Source: Caulobacter segnis ATCC 21756
GTDB lineage: Bacteria; Pseudomonadota; Alphaproteobacteria; Caulobacterales; Caulobacteraceae
DNA length: 64,000 nucleotides
Assembly: GCF_000092285.1 (NCBI RefSeq)
Contig: NC_014100.1
Span: forward strand, 186,001-250,000
Reading direction: 5' to 3'
Part shown: piece after piece, positions 8,166-20,302 of the stretch
Numbering within the stretch: position 1 is the stretch's first letter
Layout of the letters: the number at the start of each line of letters is the position of its first letter
The notes under the pieces: generated by a model
Seen by the model: the letters and a program-made list of their open reading frames with translations, nothing else
What the model was told of the DNA's origin: nothing
Databases searched by the model: none
Translations under genes and position numbers: made by a program

Positions 8166-9793
8166 GCCCGCGCTTCCGGCAGGTCGACGACGAAGCGCGC
8201 GCCGATCACCGCGCCGGCGGCGTCGTGGCGGTTCTCGGCGTGGATGTGGCCGCCGTGGGCCTCGACGATCTGGCGGGCGATCGACAGGCCCAGGCCCGAA
8301 TTGCCGCCGAACGCCCGGCCCTTGGGACGCGAGGTGTAGAAGCGCTCGAAGATGGTCTCGAGATTGTCGGGCGGCATGCCCGGGCCGTCGTCCTCGACCG
8401 CGGCGATCAGCCGGCCGCGGGCGCGGGTCAGGCTGACCCGGACCTCGCCGTCGGCGGGGCTGAACGAGCGGGCGTTGTCGATCAGGTTGCGGAACACCTG
8501 CCCGATCGGCGTCTCGCGCGCCAGGATCGAGGCCGGATGGCTGGGATCGGCCAGGGAGAGGCTGACGCGGACGCTGCCGGGGGCCTCGCCGGGGCGCAGC
8601 TGGGCCTCGTAGAGGCCGGCCACCTCGGTCAGCAAGCGATTGAGATCCAGCGCCTTGGGCGACTCGCGCGACAGCTCCGCGTCCAGGCGCGAGGCGTTGG
8701 AGATGTCGGTGACCAGCCGGTCCAGGCGGTTGACGTCGCTCTGCAGGATCGCCAGCAGGCGGGCGCGCGCGGCCGGGTCGCTGACCAGGTCCAGCGTCTC
8801 GATGGCCGAGCGGATCGAGGTCAGCGGGTTCTTGATCTCGTGCGCCACGTCGGCGGCGAAGCGCTCGATGGCGTCCATGCGCTCGGACAGCGAATGGGTC
8901 ATCTCCTCCAGCGAGCGGGACAGGTCGCCCAGCTCGTCGTGGCGGCGCGACAGGTCGGGCAGGGAGATAGCCCGCGCCCCTTGCAGGCGCACATGGTCGG
9001 CGGCCCGCGCCAGGCGCAGGACGGGCATGGCGATCAGCCGGTGCAGCAGGACGCTGGAGATCAGGATCGCGATCATGGCCACCACGATGAACGGCAGCAG
9101 GGCCTTGCGTTCGGCCGAGATGATCTCGTCGACGTCGCCGGCCTCCAGGGTCAGGACGCCCAGGATGGCGCGCACGTGCTGGATCGGGATCGACACCGAG
9201 ACGACCCGCTCGCCGTTCTCGGAGATGCGCGTGCCGGCGACCGTGCGGCCCTTCATGGCCTGGGCGATCTCGTCGGCCAGGGCCTTCTGGGCGCGCTGGG
9301 CCTTGGCCTGCTCGGCGGGCGTCTTCGGGGGACCGTCCGGGGTCTGGCCCGGCTTGCGGGCGGGCGGCAGCACCTTCCAGTCGACGCGGTCGGCGACGAC
9401 GAACGAGTCGGCCAGCACCTTGCCGTGGGCGTCGAACAGCCGCGCCCGCTGCGAGCGCGGGATGAACAGCAGCTGGAAGATGGCGCTGGCCGTGTAGGGA
9501 TCGAGCGCGGGCTCGGGTTCGCCCACCGTCGCCGACTGGTCGATGACGTTGGCGATCAGCTCGCCCTGGGTGCTGAGGCTGTCGATGCGCGCGTTGACGA
9601 GGCCGCTGCGCAGCTCGTTCAGCACCAGCGCCCCGACGACCACGATCACCAGGGCCAGGACGTTCAGGGTGATGACCAGCCGGCCCAGCCGCGAGCCGCG
9701 CGGCCAGGCCAGGCGGCGCCTGGGCCTGGGCGCCGTCTCCGGGCCAGGCCCCTGGGCGCTCGCCGGATCAGGCCTCGCGGTAACGATAGCCAA
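8162..9793 (-). CDS. chvG: Sensor histidine kinase ChvG
   Basis: An inner-membrane kinase of about 543 residues. Membrane segments lie near residues 38-60 and 232-253, bracketing a periplasmic sensor with a proline- and lysine-rich insertion. A HAMP region and HisKA domain follow, with H318 in [15 protein letters not shown]. The ATPase boxes are [14 protein letters not shown] and GNSGLGL. ChvG senses envelope or acid stress in relatives and phosphorylates ChvI. No ATG lies near the ChvI stop; I take TTG 9793, overlapping chvI by 26 bp. The true start is uncertain by some tens of residues. Confidence 0.93.
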   Translation of the reverse strand: MAIVTARPDPASAQGPGPETAPRPRRRLAWPRGSRLGRLVITLNVLALVIVVVGALVLNELRSGLVNARIDSLSTQGELIANVIDQSATVGEPEPALDPYTASAIFQLLFIPRSQRARLFDAHGKVLADSFVVADRVDWKVLPPARKPGQTPDGPPKTPAEQAKAQRAQKALADEIAQAMKGRTVAGTRISENGERVVSVSIPIQHVRAILGVLTLEAGDVDEIISAERKALLPFIVVAMIAILISSVLLHRLIAMPVLRLARAADHVRLQGARAISLPDLSRRHDELGDLSRSLEEMTHSLSERMDAIERFAADVAHEIKNPLTSIRSAIETLDLVSDPAARARLLAILQSDVNRLDRLVTDISNASRLDAELSRESPKALDLNRLLTEVAGLYEAQLRPGEAPGSVRVSLSLADPSHPASILARETPIGQVFRNLIDNARSFSPADGEVRVSLTRARGRLIAAVEDDGPGMPPDNLETIFERFYTSRPKGRAFGGNSGLGLSIARQIVEAHGGHIHAENRHDAAGAVIGARFVVDLPEARA

Positions 9794-10478
9794 CGCCGTA
9801 CAGGGTCTCGATGGAGTCGAATTCCGGATCGACCTGACGGAACTTCTTGCGCATGCGCTTGATGTGGCTGTCGATCGTGCGGTCGTCGACATAGACCTGA
9901 TCGTCGTAGGCCGCGTCCATCAGGTTGTCGCGGCTCTTCACGAAGCCGGGCCGCTGGGCCAGGGCCTGCAGCAGCAGGAACTCCGTGACGGTCAGGCGCA
10001 CCGGCTTGCCGTCCCACAGGCTGTCGTGGCGGGCCGGGTCCAGCGTGAGCTTGCCGCGCTTCATGACCTTGGAGCCGGCGGCGCCGGCGGGATCGGCCGG
10101 CGTCGTCTCGCCCTCGGGCCGGGCGCGGCGCAACACCGCCTTGACCCGCTCGACCAGCAGACGTTGGCTGAACGGCTTGTGCATGTAGTCGTCGGCGCCG
10201 AGGTTGAAGCCCAGGACCTCGTCGATCTCCTCGTCCTTGGAGGTCAGCATGATCACCGGGATCTCGGAGTGCTGGCGCAGGCGGCGCAGCACTTCCATGC
10301 CGTCCATGCGGGGCATCTTGACGTCGAGGATCACGAGATCCGGCGGATTGGCCTCGACGCCCTCCAGCCCGGACACCCCGTCGTGGAAATGGTTCACGGT
10401 GTGGCCATGAGCCTGCAGGGTCATCGCGATCGAGGCGACGATGTTCTCGTCGTCGTCAATGAGGGTGATGGTGGCCAT
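9768..10478 (-). CDS. chvI: Response regulator ChvI
   Basis: A 236-residue OmpR/PhoB-type regulator. The receiver domain has the acidic pocket D8-D10, the phosphorylation site D52 ([13 protein letters not shown]) and K105 in YMHKPFSQ. The C-terminal winged helix covers about residues 140-236, with the recognition region [19 protein letters not shown]. It is the first gene of the chvI-chvG-hprK-EIIA-HPr run. The 214-bp gap to the divergent hypothetical gene must hold both promoters. Confidence 0.95.
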   Translation of the reverse strand: MATITLIDDDENIVASIAMTLQAHGHTVNHFHDGVSGLEGVEANPPDLVILDVKMPRMDGMEVLRRLRQHSEIPVIMLTSKDEEIDEVLGFNLGADDYMHKPFSQRLLVERVKAVLRRARPEGETTPADPAGAAGSKVMKRGKLTLDPARHDSLWDGKPVRLTVTEFLLLQALAQRPGFVKSRDNLMDAAYDDQVYVDDRTIDSHIKRMRKKFRQVDPEFDSIETLYGVGYRYREA

Positions 10479-10692
10479 CGATCCGATCTTATCCTTCGCC
10501 TTCCGTCGCTGGACCGATCCTATCGATCCCGCGTTCCAGCTTCAACGCGCGGCGCGGCAAAGCTTTCCCGGCCCTAAGTCCCCGGCCATTGCGGCTCCAG
10601 CATGGCGCGATTGCGGCGACGCGGCACGGGTTTCCTTCAACTTCACCTTAAGGTCTCGCAAGCCATAGTCGCGCCTCGGGAGCGACCGCTGA

Positions 10693-12393
10693 ATGAGCCA
10701 GATCCATTACGAACTTTTTGTCCGGCGGAAGGTCGGCGCGCAGTGGACGCTCGAGATCGCCACCGAAAATCGCGCGCACGCCATCCAGACGGCTGAAGAT
10801 GTCCTGGAACAGAGCCGCGCCGTCGCCGTGCGCGTCAGCAAGGAGACGCTGAACCCCTCGACCGGCGAATACAAGTCCATCGCCATCTTCACCAAGGGCA
10901 TGGTCGACGGCGGCAAGCCGAAGAAGGAAGAGGAAGAGCGCGATCCGCTCTGCGTCCAGCCGGCCGACCTCTACACCGCCCACGCCCGCGACCGGATCGG
11001 TCGCTTGCTCGAGGGCTGGCTGAACCGCCACAAGGCCACGCCGTTCGAGCTGCTGCACCGCCCCGACCTGGTCGAGAAGCTCGAGGCGTCCGGCACCGAC
11101 CTGCAGCACGCCCTGCAGAAGATCGCCATTCCCGAGGCCGAGGCGCGCGGCGTCTCGGTCCACGAGATCATCCGCCACTTCCAGGGCCTGGTCGAACGCA
11201 CGATCGGTAACCTGAGCAAGGCGTTCAAGAAGGGCGCGCTGCCCGACCTGGACAAGGAAGGCTTCGCCAAGGCCGCCGAGCGGCTGGCCGCCGATCCGGA
11301 CCGCGCCTTCCTGCTGGGGGCCGGCGTCGCCGCCTCGATCGCCCCCGCCGTCAACTGGTCGGAAAAGATCGCCCGCCTGCTCGACCTGGCCGACGCGGCG
11401 CCCACCGAGCCGCGCGCCCGGGCCGCGGCCCTCGGCGCCATCGAGCAGCCTCTCGCCGAAATCATCGGTTCGCGCGCCGGCATGGCCGACCTGCTGGACA
11501 CCACCAAGGGCGACCTCGGCCAAACCCTGGCCGCCATGACCCGCCTGACCGGCGGCGCGGCGGTCGAGGCCCTGATCCGCATCGAGGCCAGCGTCCGCGC
11601 CTGCATGCCCGAACTCTCCGGCACGGCCAGGCGGCTCAGCGACTGGCTGTCCGGCGACGACTTCCCGACGGTCCGCAAGGCCATCGCCGAACGCGTGCTG
11701 ACCGAGCTGAACGGCGTGCGCCGCCTCAAGCCGAGCGACGCCGAGGCCGAGATCGAGTACCTGCGGGCTCTGGCCATGAGCCTGACCGCGGCCGCCGGCC
11801 GCATCCTCCAGGCCGAGGACATCCAGGCCGCGTTCACCACGCGCTCGAAGACCCTGCTGAACGGCGAGTTCATCGACAGCCTGCTGGGCCGCGATCGCTC
11901 GTCCTACGAAGAGATCAAGATCCTGATCCGCCTGGCCGAGAACGTCATGGGCGCGGTCAACAAGCGTAACGCCGCCCGCTGGCTGAACGGCAATATCAGC
12001 GCCATGCGGTTCGAGAAGGAGATGCGCCAGGGGCCCGATTCTCCCATCGCCAAATTGAGCCAACTGGCTGGCCTGCAGCGTCAGCTGACCCGCTCGGGCC
12101 TGGTGCGCGAGGACTATGAACCGTTGTGCGCGAAGCTTGGGGATATCGGCGCCCAGATCGAGGGCGACACCCGCCTGCTGACCATGCTGGTTCGCGCCCC
12201 GGCCCCGCTGCCCCATCGCCTGACCCTGCTGGCCAAGCTGGCCATGGGCGAGTCCGGCCCTACCGGGCCCGTCGCCGACAAGGCCCGCGCCGAGGCTCTG
12301 AAACTGGCCCGAGGCCCCGGCGCCCGCGAGGAGCTGGCCGAGTCGCCGGCGACGCTGGATTTGATCAAGAGCCTGACCACCAAGGCGGCGTGA
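10693..12393 (+). CDS. Conserved hypothetical protein, 566 residues
   Basis: A large soluble protein starting at ATG 10693. The first 75 residues look like a compact strand-rich domain (IHYELFVRRKVGAQWTLEIA to YKSIAIFTKG). The rest is almost entirely helical, with many leucines and alanines and no catalytic signature. There is no signal peptide or membrane segment. It is divergent from chvI. I cannot name a family. The coding signal is excellent throughout, so the gene is certain even though its function is unknown. Confidence 0.85.
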   Translation: MSQIHYELFVRRKVGAQWTLEIATENRAHAIQTAEDVLEQSRAVAVRVSKETLNPSTGEYKSIAIFTKGMVDGGKPKKEEEERDPLCVQPADLYTAHARDRIGRLLEGWLNRHKATPFELLHRPDLVEKLEASGTDLQHALQKIAIPEAEARGVSVHEIIRHFQGLVERTIGNLSKAFKKGALPDLDKEGFAKAAERLAADPDRAFLLGAGVAASIAPAVNWSEKIARLLDLADAAPTEPRARAAALGAIEQPLAEIIGSRAGMADLLDTTKGDLGQTLAAMTRLTGGAAVEALIRIEASVRACMPELSGTARRLSDWLSGDDFPTVRKAIAERVLTELNGVRRLKPSDAEAEIEYLRALAMSLTAAAGRILQAEDIQAAFTTRSKTLLNGEFIDSLLGRDRSSYEEIKILIRLAENVMGAVNKRNAARWLNGNISAMRFEKEMRQGPDSPIAKLSQLAGLQRQLTRSGLVREDYEPLCAKLGDIGAQIEGDTRLLTMLVRAPAPLPHRLTLLAKLAMGESGPTGPVADKARAEALKLARGPGAREELAESPATLDLIKSLTTKAA

Positions 12394-12454
12394 CGAGGCA
12401 TTGAGATTGGCGGGCCAAGCGGCTCAAACGCGCTTTGGCTGGAGCGGCTGGTCG

Positions 12455-12655
12455 CTAGGACACAAGGACGTCCGTCTGGATGGCGGGGTTCGGCCCAGGG
12501 ATCAGGCGGTGCGTAACGTCGGCGATGGTCAAGGCAGTGTGGCCCGCGATCACCTTCTGGCCGATCGCGAAGGCGGGATAGGGGATGGTGGCCGGGGGAT
12601 ACTGGGCGATGATCTGGCCGTTAGCCTTGCCAATTCTCAGCACGAACTGGGTCAT
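12455..12655 (-). CDS. Small hypothetical protein coupled to the patatin gene
   Basis: A 66-residue protein beginning at ATG 12655, whose first four bases form ATGA with the patatin stop. That arrangement predicts coupled translation. The sequence is strand-rich and uncharged (IGKANGQIIAQYPPATIPYP, then AIGQKVIAGHTALTIADVTH), with no membrane segment. I do not recognise it. It may be a partner or regulator of the upstream lipase-like protein, but that is inference from position only. Confidence 0.6.
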   Translation of the reverse strand: MTQFVLRIGKANGQIIAQYPPATIPYPAFAIGQKVIAGHTALTIADVTHRLIPGPNPAIQTDVLVS

Positions 12656-15240
12656 GACGATCTCCTGGATAGGGGGTCTGAGCGCGGAATGAGCGAAACC
12701 CGTGAAGGCGCCTTGTCTTGTTTCTTCGCCGGTCCGTTTATCTGGATCGCTAGCCGGCTCAGGGCCTGGCCGATGGCTTCCTGACAGCGTGGGGCCTGTC
12801 TAAGGACCTTCTGACAGATCGCCCGTTCCTCGCCCTTGAGCGTCCTTCCGGCCGCCTGCCCCATATAGGCCTTGGCGCAACCCGACAGCGCCCAATTCAT
12901 CGGCGGCTCGAAGCCCGTCACGCCATCCCTCGGGCAAGCGGCCTCTTGCTTGCACAGCAGCACAGGCTCGTAGTGGGCTTCGGTCGTGGAGACGTATCGA
13001 GTCGGATCGGTGTTGGCGGGATCGCCGGACACGTCCTGCTTGAGCTCTCGAATAAGATGCCCGGCGTGGGCCGAGCGGCTGCTGAACAACGCCGCCAATG
13101 GCGCTGTCACCTCGTTCATGAACGCCGAGCCACGCTTGTCAGCCGCCGCTTTCGTGGGTTCGCTGGCGGCGTCGACCTTCTCGCGATAGCCGATATAGAC
13201 GAAGACGATTTTAAGCGTGTGGCCCTTACGCTTGGCGATGGCGCGTAGGGCGGGAGCCATCTCGCGCAGCAGTTCGACTCCGGCGGCCTCGAAATAGCCC
13301 CCGTCGACGATATGTGAGGTTCGTCCGCAGCAGTCGACTATGGTCCCCGCCGGGCTGACCCAGGGAAAGCGCGCTCCGTTATGGATGGCGGTCGACACCG
13401 GGATTTCACGGCCCGCCATGTCGTAGAAGTCGTCCGCGTCGACCTCCGAGGCCTTAAAGCGGATGTGACTCGTCAGGATGCGACGCCCTGTTTCCTGACT
13501 GGCGCCGTTGACGATGACGAGCGGTCTCCATCCCTTGTCGGGGGGGCGCAGGTTTGTAAAAGGTCCCGAGATCAAATCCTTACTGGCGCATCCGCGAGAA
13601 GATCTGATCTCCGCGCAGTGTTTGCTCCAGCCACGCTCGAAGGCCTGCTCAAGTCCCTGGGCTCGGTCGGGGAGGAACGCCGCCGGCAGGAAGCGCTGCA
13701 AGAGGTCTGGAAACAGCAGACCACCCACAGTCGGGCTGAGGAAATCCTGGCCGGCGAAGGTGGTGACGCTCTCGGTCAAGCCTACCGCGTCGAGGTTAGG
13801 CCTATCCTGCAAGGTGGCGGCATAGGCCACTGCGCCGACGCTGCCGCCCGAGACGGAGCTTATCGCGAACAGACGGCGAGCGAGCTCCCCGGATGTGGCG
13901 TTGTGTAGGGCTGAGAGGACTTCGGCGGTCCAGTAGCCGGCGCGAGAGGCGCCGCCCTCGGCCGCGATCAACACAAGGACGCGGGGTTGGCCAGGAGGCG
14001 CGGGGTCTTGCGCGGCCACCCAGCGGTCATAGGCCTGCTCCAAGCTGATTTGGCTGGGTGGGCTCAAGGGTTCGCGGACGTGGCCGTAGCGGCCGCCGAC
14101 AGCATGATTGTCCACATACATGCCGAACACGATCGCCGCGCCCACCAGGAGTGTCAGCGTCGGGACACGCGCCGCGCGGCCCGTCTGGATCATGACGGCC
14201 AGCACCGGGATGAGGCATCCGACGCCGAAGAAGACCACGGCGGGCGAGCCTAGAGTCCAGCCGAAGTTTACCGGCGAGACGACGGCCCAGACCATCATCG
14301 CCACAGCGATCGCGAAGCTGGCGATGACCCACAGGCGGCCGACCGGAAAGGTGGGGATCGGACGTCCGCGTTTTTCCGCGACCTTCCGTATATTCGAGCG
14401 CACGTCGTACTGGATGATGATCGTGACAAAGAACGCCAGGCCTAAGCCCGCAAGCGCCGCGATGAACCAAGACTCGGCCGCGGGCGCGTTCCAGATGGCC
14501 AAGATCACCAGCAGGAACGGCGCCGCGCCCAGCAGACGCGGCGCCCAATTTAGAAAGCGCCTGGGACGCCATTGCTCGCGGTCCCGGCCATAGTTGGAAC
14601 TGACGATCATCCTGGGCCAGATCCAGGTTTGGATCGCCAGGAACAGCAAGCCCAGCGCAAAGGCGATGCGCTGGCCCGGCCCGGCCCCGCTCTCGGCCAC
14701 CGTCCGCACCAGATCGCGGCCCTGCTGCAGATTCAGCAGCAAGAGGCACGCTCCTAGCGACAGGAAGGCGGCGAAGCCGACGCCACGGGTCTTGTCCAGC
14801 GTGTCCCGAAGCAACGTCCATCGACCGAGGAAGTCGCCCTCTGGCTTGATGACCGGCGGCGGAGGGCAGTCACAAGGCTGGGCGACGACCTGGATTTTTC
14901 CCCAATTGTTATTTTGGAAGAAGGCGCCCGGCGCATCGTTGGCGAACAGTTCGACCGTTCCCGAATGGAGGAAAGTCACCGTCGCCGACTTGCCGATGGG
15001 ATAGACGCGATCGGGGTCCTCCAGAACGCGCGCCGTCAGTTCGAAGAACGGTCGGTCGGGCGCCGTGGGGCGGACATCGAGCACATCCGCGAGAAAGAAC
15101 CTGTATCCATCTGGGCCGCAGGGGACCATCCAGTCCCACCAGCGGCCATGGGCGTGAAAGCACCAGCTCTCGCCCGCCTTCACCTCTCCGAACGGCGCGC
15201 CGCCTCGCGCTGGAACCGTGATCTCTCGGATGCCGCCCAT
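12652..15240 (-). CDS. Lectin-like / multi-pass membrane / patatin-like phospholipase protein
   Basis: An 862-residue protein from ATG 15240, chosen because GGGGGG lies 8 bases upstream. Residues 1-122 resemble the LecA/PA-IL galactose lectin fold: GEVKAGESW, then GRWWDW, and FANDAPGAFFQNNNWGKI, matching the calcium and sugar loops (D102, N110-N112). About seven membrane helices follow between residues 156 and 375. The C-terminal half is patatin-like, with the glycine-rich oxyanion segment AAEGGASRAG (426-435), nucleophile S464 in SSVSGGS, and the dyad aspartate D646 in DGGY. It should hydrolyse acyl lipids at the membrane. The strain-to-strain distribution is likely patchy. Domain calls: patatin sure, lectin probable. 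Confidence 0.82.
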   Translation of the reverse strand: MGGIREITVPARGGAPFGEVKAGESWCFHAHGRWWDWMVPCGPDGYRFFLADVLDVRPTAPDRPFFELTARVLEDPDRVYPIGKSATVTFLHSGTVELFANDAPGAFFQNNNWGKIQVVAQPCDCPPPPVIKPEGDFLGRWTLLRDTLDKTRGVGFAAFLSLGACLLLLNLQQGRDLVRTVAESGAGPGQRIAFALGLLFLAIQTWIWPRMIVSSNYGRDREQWRPRRFLNWAPRLLGAAPFLLVILAIWNAPAAESWFIAALAGLGLAFFVTIIIQYDVRSNIRKVAEKRGRPIPTFPVGRLWVIASFAIAVAMMVWAVVSPVNFGWTLGSPAVVFFGVGCLIPVLAVMIQTGRAARVPTLTLLVGAAIVFGMYVDNHAVGGRYGHVREPLSPPSQISLEQAYDRWVAAQDPAPPGQPRVLVLIAAEGGASRAGYWTAEVLSALHNATSGELARRLFAISSVSGGSVGAVAYAATLQDRPNLDAVGLTESVTTFAGQDFLSPTVGGLLFPDLLQRFLPAAFLPDRAQGLEQAFERGWSKHCAEIRSSRGCASKDLISGPFTNLRPPDKGWRPLVIVNGASQETGRRILTSHIRFKASEVDADDFYDMAGREIPVSTAIHNGARFPWVSPAGTIVDCCGRTSHIVDGGYFEAAGVELLREMAPALRAIAKRKGHTLKIVFVYIGYREKVDAASEPTKAAADKRGSAFMNEVTAPLAALFSSRSAHAGHLIRELKQDVSGDPANTDPTRYVSTTEAHYEPVLLCKQEAACPRDGVTGFEPPMNWALSGCAKAYMGQAAGRTLKGEERAICQKVLRQAPRCQEAIGQALSRLAIQINGPAKKQDKAPSRVSLIPRSDPLSRRSS

Positions 15241-15451
15241 GACTTGGCCCCCCGGCATGTCTGGCGGCGCCAACTATGGGTGTATTTCTTTAGAACGACA
15301 AGCTTGTCGTGTGTCGGACTAGGGGGTTTAGGCGCGGCCTATCTGTCCTCGAGACTTTATCGGATCGCATGCCTGGTCGCCGTTTGACTCTTCCCCCACG
15401 GCGCCCGCTAGGCTTCGCCCACGCGGCCGCGCGGGCCGCCGGGAGATCGCC

Positions 15452-15763
15452 ATGGCCGTGTTCACCGTCCTCTATCCCGCCCAAAACGGCGCGACCTTCG
15501 ACCACGACTATTACAGGGACGTCCACATTCCGCTGGCCAAGGAAGCCTTCGCGTCGACGGGGCTGACGGACGTCCAAGTGCTGAAGGGTCTCGCCGGCGT
15601 CGACGGCGGGCCCGCGCCGTTCGTGGCGATGGCCTTGCTCACCTTCCGCGACGCCGAGGCGATGCAGGCCTCTCTCACCGGCCCGCGCAGCGCTGAGGTG
15701 AGGGGCGACGTCGCCAACTTCACCACTATTCAGTCGATCATTCAGATCAGCGAGGCGAACTAG
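15452..15763 (+). CDS. EthD domain protein
   Basis: A 103-residue dimeric ferredoxin-like fold protein of the EthD family. Diagnostic parts are the N-terminal TVLYPAQ strand, the DHDYYRDVHIPLAK helix, in which the histidine is conserved, and the C-terminal FTTIQSIIQIS strand. EthD proteins are small accessory or degradation-pathway proteins with poorly defined roles. It stands alone, divergent from the patatin gene and convergent with the receiver gene. Confidence 0.85.
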   Translation: MAVFTVLYPAQNGATFDHDYYRDVHIPLAKEAFASTGLTDVQVLKGLAGVDGGPAPFVAMALLTFRDAEAMQASLTGPRSAEVRGDVANFTTIQSIIQISEAN

Positions 15764-15786
15764 AGGTCGCTGTCGTCGCCGTGGGC

Positions 15787-16149
15787 CTAGTCCTGGCTGG
15801 ATTGAAAGCCGTCGACCGCCCGGCGCAAGTCGCCGACATTGATCGGCTTGGCGAGGACCTCGATGCTCTCGAAGCCCGCGCGCGGCAGGTCGCCGTAGCC
15901 GGTGGCGAACACGAACGGCACGCCGCGTTCGCGCAGCTCCTCGGCGACGGGAAACACCATCTCGCCGCCGATATTGACGTCCAGCACCGCGCCGTCTGGC
16001 GAGGCGTCACCGCCGACCAGCCAGGCCATCGCGTCGCCGACCGCGCCGAAGGATCCCGCGATCTCGCATCCCAGGTCGCCCAGCATGTCCTCGACCATCA
16101 TGGCCACAAGCGCCTCGTCCTCGACGATCATCACCTTGCTGGGCTTCAT
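15787..16149 (-). CDS. Single-domain response regulator
   Basis: A 120-residue stand-alone receiver. The acidic pair is E10-D11, the phosphorylated aspartate D57 (GAVLDVNIGGE), and the conserved lysine sits in LAKPINVGDL. No output domain is attached. Its ATG overlaps the upstream kinase TGA as ATGA, so the kinase at 16146-17303 is its obvious partner. Single receivers of this type accept phosphate from HWE/HisKA2 kinases and pass it on or act as a sink. Confidence 0.93.
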   Translation of the reverse strand: MKPSKVMIVEDEALVAMMVEDMLGDLGCEIAGSFGAVGDAMAWLVGGDASPDGAVLDVNIGGEMVFPVAEELRERGVPFVFATGYGDLPRAGFESIEVLAKPINVGDLRRAVDGFQSSQD

Positions 16150-17303
16150 GCGGCGAGACTCATCCTTTGCGATAGGGGCGCGGACAGGGTGTAGACCACC
16201 CCTTCCGGCGTGAAGTCGAGACTGGCCTTCCCGCCCAGGTCGCGCGCCAGGCCGCGTTCGATCAGCGACGCGCCGAATCCTCGACGCTCGGGCTTTCCGG
16301 CCAGCGGCGGCCCGCCGACCTCGCGCCAGGTCAGGGTCAGCCTGGGCGGCGTGGCGGCTTCGTCGACGGTCCAACGGATCACCACTCGGCCCTCGGGCGA
16401 GGACAGGGCGCCGTGCTTGGCCGCGTTCACCGCCAGCTCGTGCAGGGTCATGTGCACCGACACCGAGGTCTCGGCGCTGAAGCTGAGGGCGGGACCGATG
16501 ATGTCGAAACGATCGGCCAGATCGACGCTAAACGGCGCCAAGGCCTTTTCCAGGATCTCGTGCAGCTGGGCGCGCCCCCAGGCGCGGCGCGTCAGCAGCT
16601 CGTGCGCTTGGGACAGGGCCAGAATCCGGTTCTCGAAAACCTCGGCGAAGGCTTCCGGCGAGGGCGAGGCCCGCAGGGTCTGGCGCGAGATCGACTGGAC
16701 GATGGCCAGGGTGTTCTTCACCCGGTGGTCCAGCTCCTGCAGCAGGAAGGTGCCGTGGTGGCGGGCGTCGACCAGGCTGTCATGCAGGCGGCCGCTCTCG
16801 AGCGCCGAGGCGGTGGCGCGGGCCATCACCTGCAACTTCTGCACGATCTCGGGCGAGGGGGTCTGCTCCTCGGCCCAATAGGCGCCGATCGCGGCGACCG
16901 GATCCTCCATCCGCACCGGCGTCATGACCAGGCTTTTGACGAAGGTCGGCCTATAGGCGTCGTGCGGGATGCGGTCGTCCTTGTAGATGTCTGGGATCAC
17001 CACCGTCTGGCGGTTCAGCATGGCCCAGCCGGAAATGCAGGCCGACAGCGGAAAGCGCTTGCCTTTCCACAGCGGGCCGATCGCGTCCTCGTCGAAGTAC
17101 CAGCACTGATCGTTGTCGCGCAGGACGAAGGCGACGCCGTCGGCGCCGGAGATGCGCCGGGCCGCCTTGCGGACCACGTCGGCCACCTCGCTGATGGTGC
17201 GCGTCGCTGAAAGCGCCTCAATCGTCTCGATCAGCGTGACCAGCCCGGTATCGGGGGGCGCGACGTCGTCTTGGGTAGCCAGTTCCAGCATGTCTTCAAG
17301 CAT
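16146..17303 (-). CDS. GAF-domain HWE-family sensor histidine kinase
   Basis: A soluble 385-residue kinase. A GAF domain spans about residues 25-170. The phospho-acceptor H193 lies in ELDHRVKNTLA, the HWE/HisKA2 form. The N-box HELAVNAAKHGAL and the W-x-E motif (TWREVGGP) identify the HWE subclass, and GFGASLIERGL is the G-box. Alphaproteobacteria use such kinases in light, redox and general stress signalling. The GAF ligand is unknown. The gene overlaps its receiver partner by 4 bp. Confidence 0.92.
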   Translation of the reverse strand: MLEDMLELATQDDVAPPDTGLVTLIETIEALSATRTISEVADVVRKAARRISGADGVAFVLRDNDQCWYFDEDAIGPLWKGKRFPLSACISGWAMLNRQTVVIPDIYKDDRIPHDAYRPTFVKSLVMTPVRMEDPVAAIGAYWAEEQTPSPEIVQKLQVMARATASALESGRLHDSLVDARHHGTFLLQELDHRVKNTLAIVQSISRQTLRASPSPEAFAEVFENRILALSQAHELLTRRAWGRAQLHEILEKALAPFSVDLADRFDIIGPALSFSAETSVSVHMTLHELAVNAAKHGALSSPEGRVVIRWTVDEAATPPRLTLTWREVGGPPLAGKPERRGFGASLIERGLARDLGGKASLDFTPEGVVYTLSAPLSQRMSLAA

Positions 17304-17559
17304 CGCACGCGGTTATGTCGGGAAGCCTAACATGCCGACGGCGCGGGACAAGATAAGCCGCCATGCGCGAAATGCGCGATCGCACATGCGTCAGGGTTGA
17401 GGGTTTTCGCGGTGGCGTTGTCCAAGCCGCGGCTCCCGCGAGGCAGGGGAAAGAGCGCCTAGATCTCAAGGCGCTAGCCCGATCTCAAGATTCCCGCGCG
17501 TCGCTCGCCACCATGGGCGCGCGTCAAACGGTCGCGGTCGAGAATGACGCCCTGGCGGC

Positions 17560-19811
<2,252 letters not shown>

Positions 19812-19876
19812 TTAACGATGCTGTTTGCACCCACAGACGTAAAGAGGACGTCAACCCTGACGCGCTAAGAGGGCGC

Positions 19877-20295
19877 ATGCGCCGCTTCCGCTCACTCCCG
19901 CTGGTCCTGGCCGCCGTCCTGGCGGGCGCGCCGCTGGCCGCGCCGCAGCTGGCCCTCGCCAACGAGGGCGGCAAGAAGAGAAGGAAGAGCCGGTCACCTA
20001 CTTCGCCCTGGCGCCGATCAACGCGGTGATCATGCGCCGCGACGGGCGTCGTGGGGTCATCACGCTGGAGACGGGCCTGGAGGTCAAGGATCCGGAGCTG
20101 ATGAAGCGGGCCCAGGCCTCCACGCCACGCCTTAGGGCCGCCTTCGCCCAGGTGCTGATGGTCTACGCCGCGGGCCTGCGCGGCGGCGCCGCGCCGGACA
20201 TGGACTATGTCGCTCGCGAACTGCAGAAGGTCGCCGACCAGGTGCTGGGCAAGCCCGGCTCCAAGGTGCTGCTGGGCTCGGCCCTGATCAGCTGA
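19877..20295 (+). pseudogene. FliL-like exported protein, frameshifted
   Basis: From ATG 19877 an N-terminal signal-like segment (PLVLAAVLAGAPLAAPQLALA) runs to about 19971. The frame is then lost, and a second frame continues from KEEPVTYFALAPINAVIMRR to the stop at 20295. Adding one base in the AAGAAGAGAAGG tract joins the two into one protein of about 139 residues. The C-terminal part has the FliL shape: LETGLEVKDPEL, a helix, and a final strand. Its position next to the flagellin-modification genes supports a flagellar link. A sequencing deletion is as likely as real decay. Confidence 0.6.
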
Positions 20296-20302
20296 GGCTG
20301 TT

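Noticed and set aside
8225..9862. 545-residue open frame opposite chvG
   Set aside because: A shadow of chvG. The translation is rich in D, G, A and Q with no motif, as expected of antisense in GC-rich DNA.
12652..15240. CBASS-type anti-phage system built on the patatin protein
   Set aside because: No CD-NTase, Cap or other defence gene lies nearby, and the long membrane block differs from CapV.
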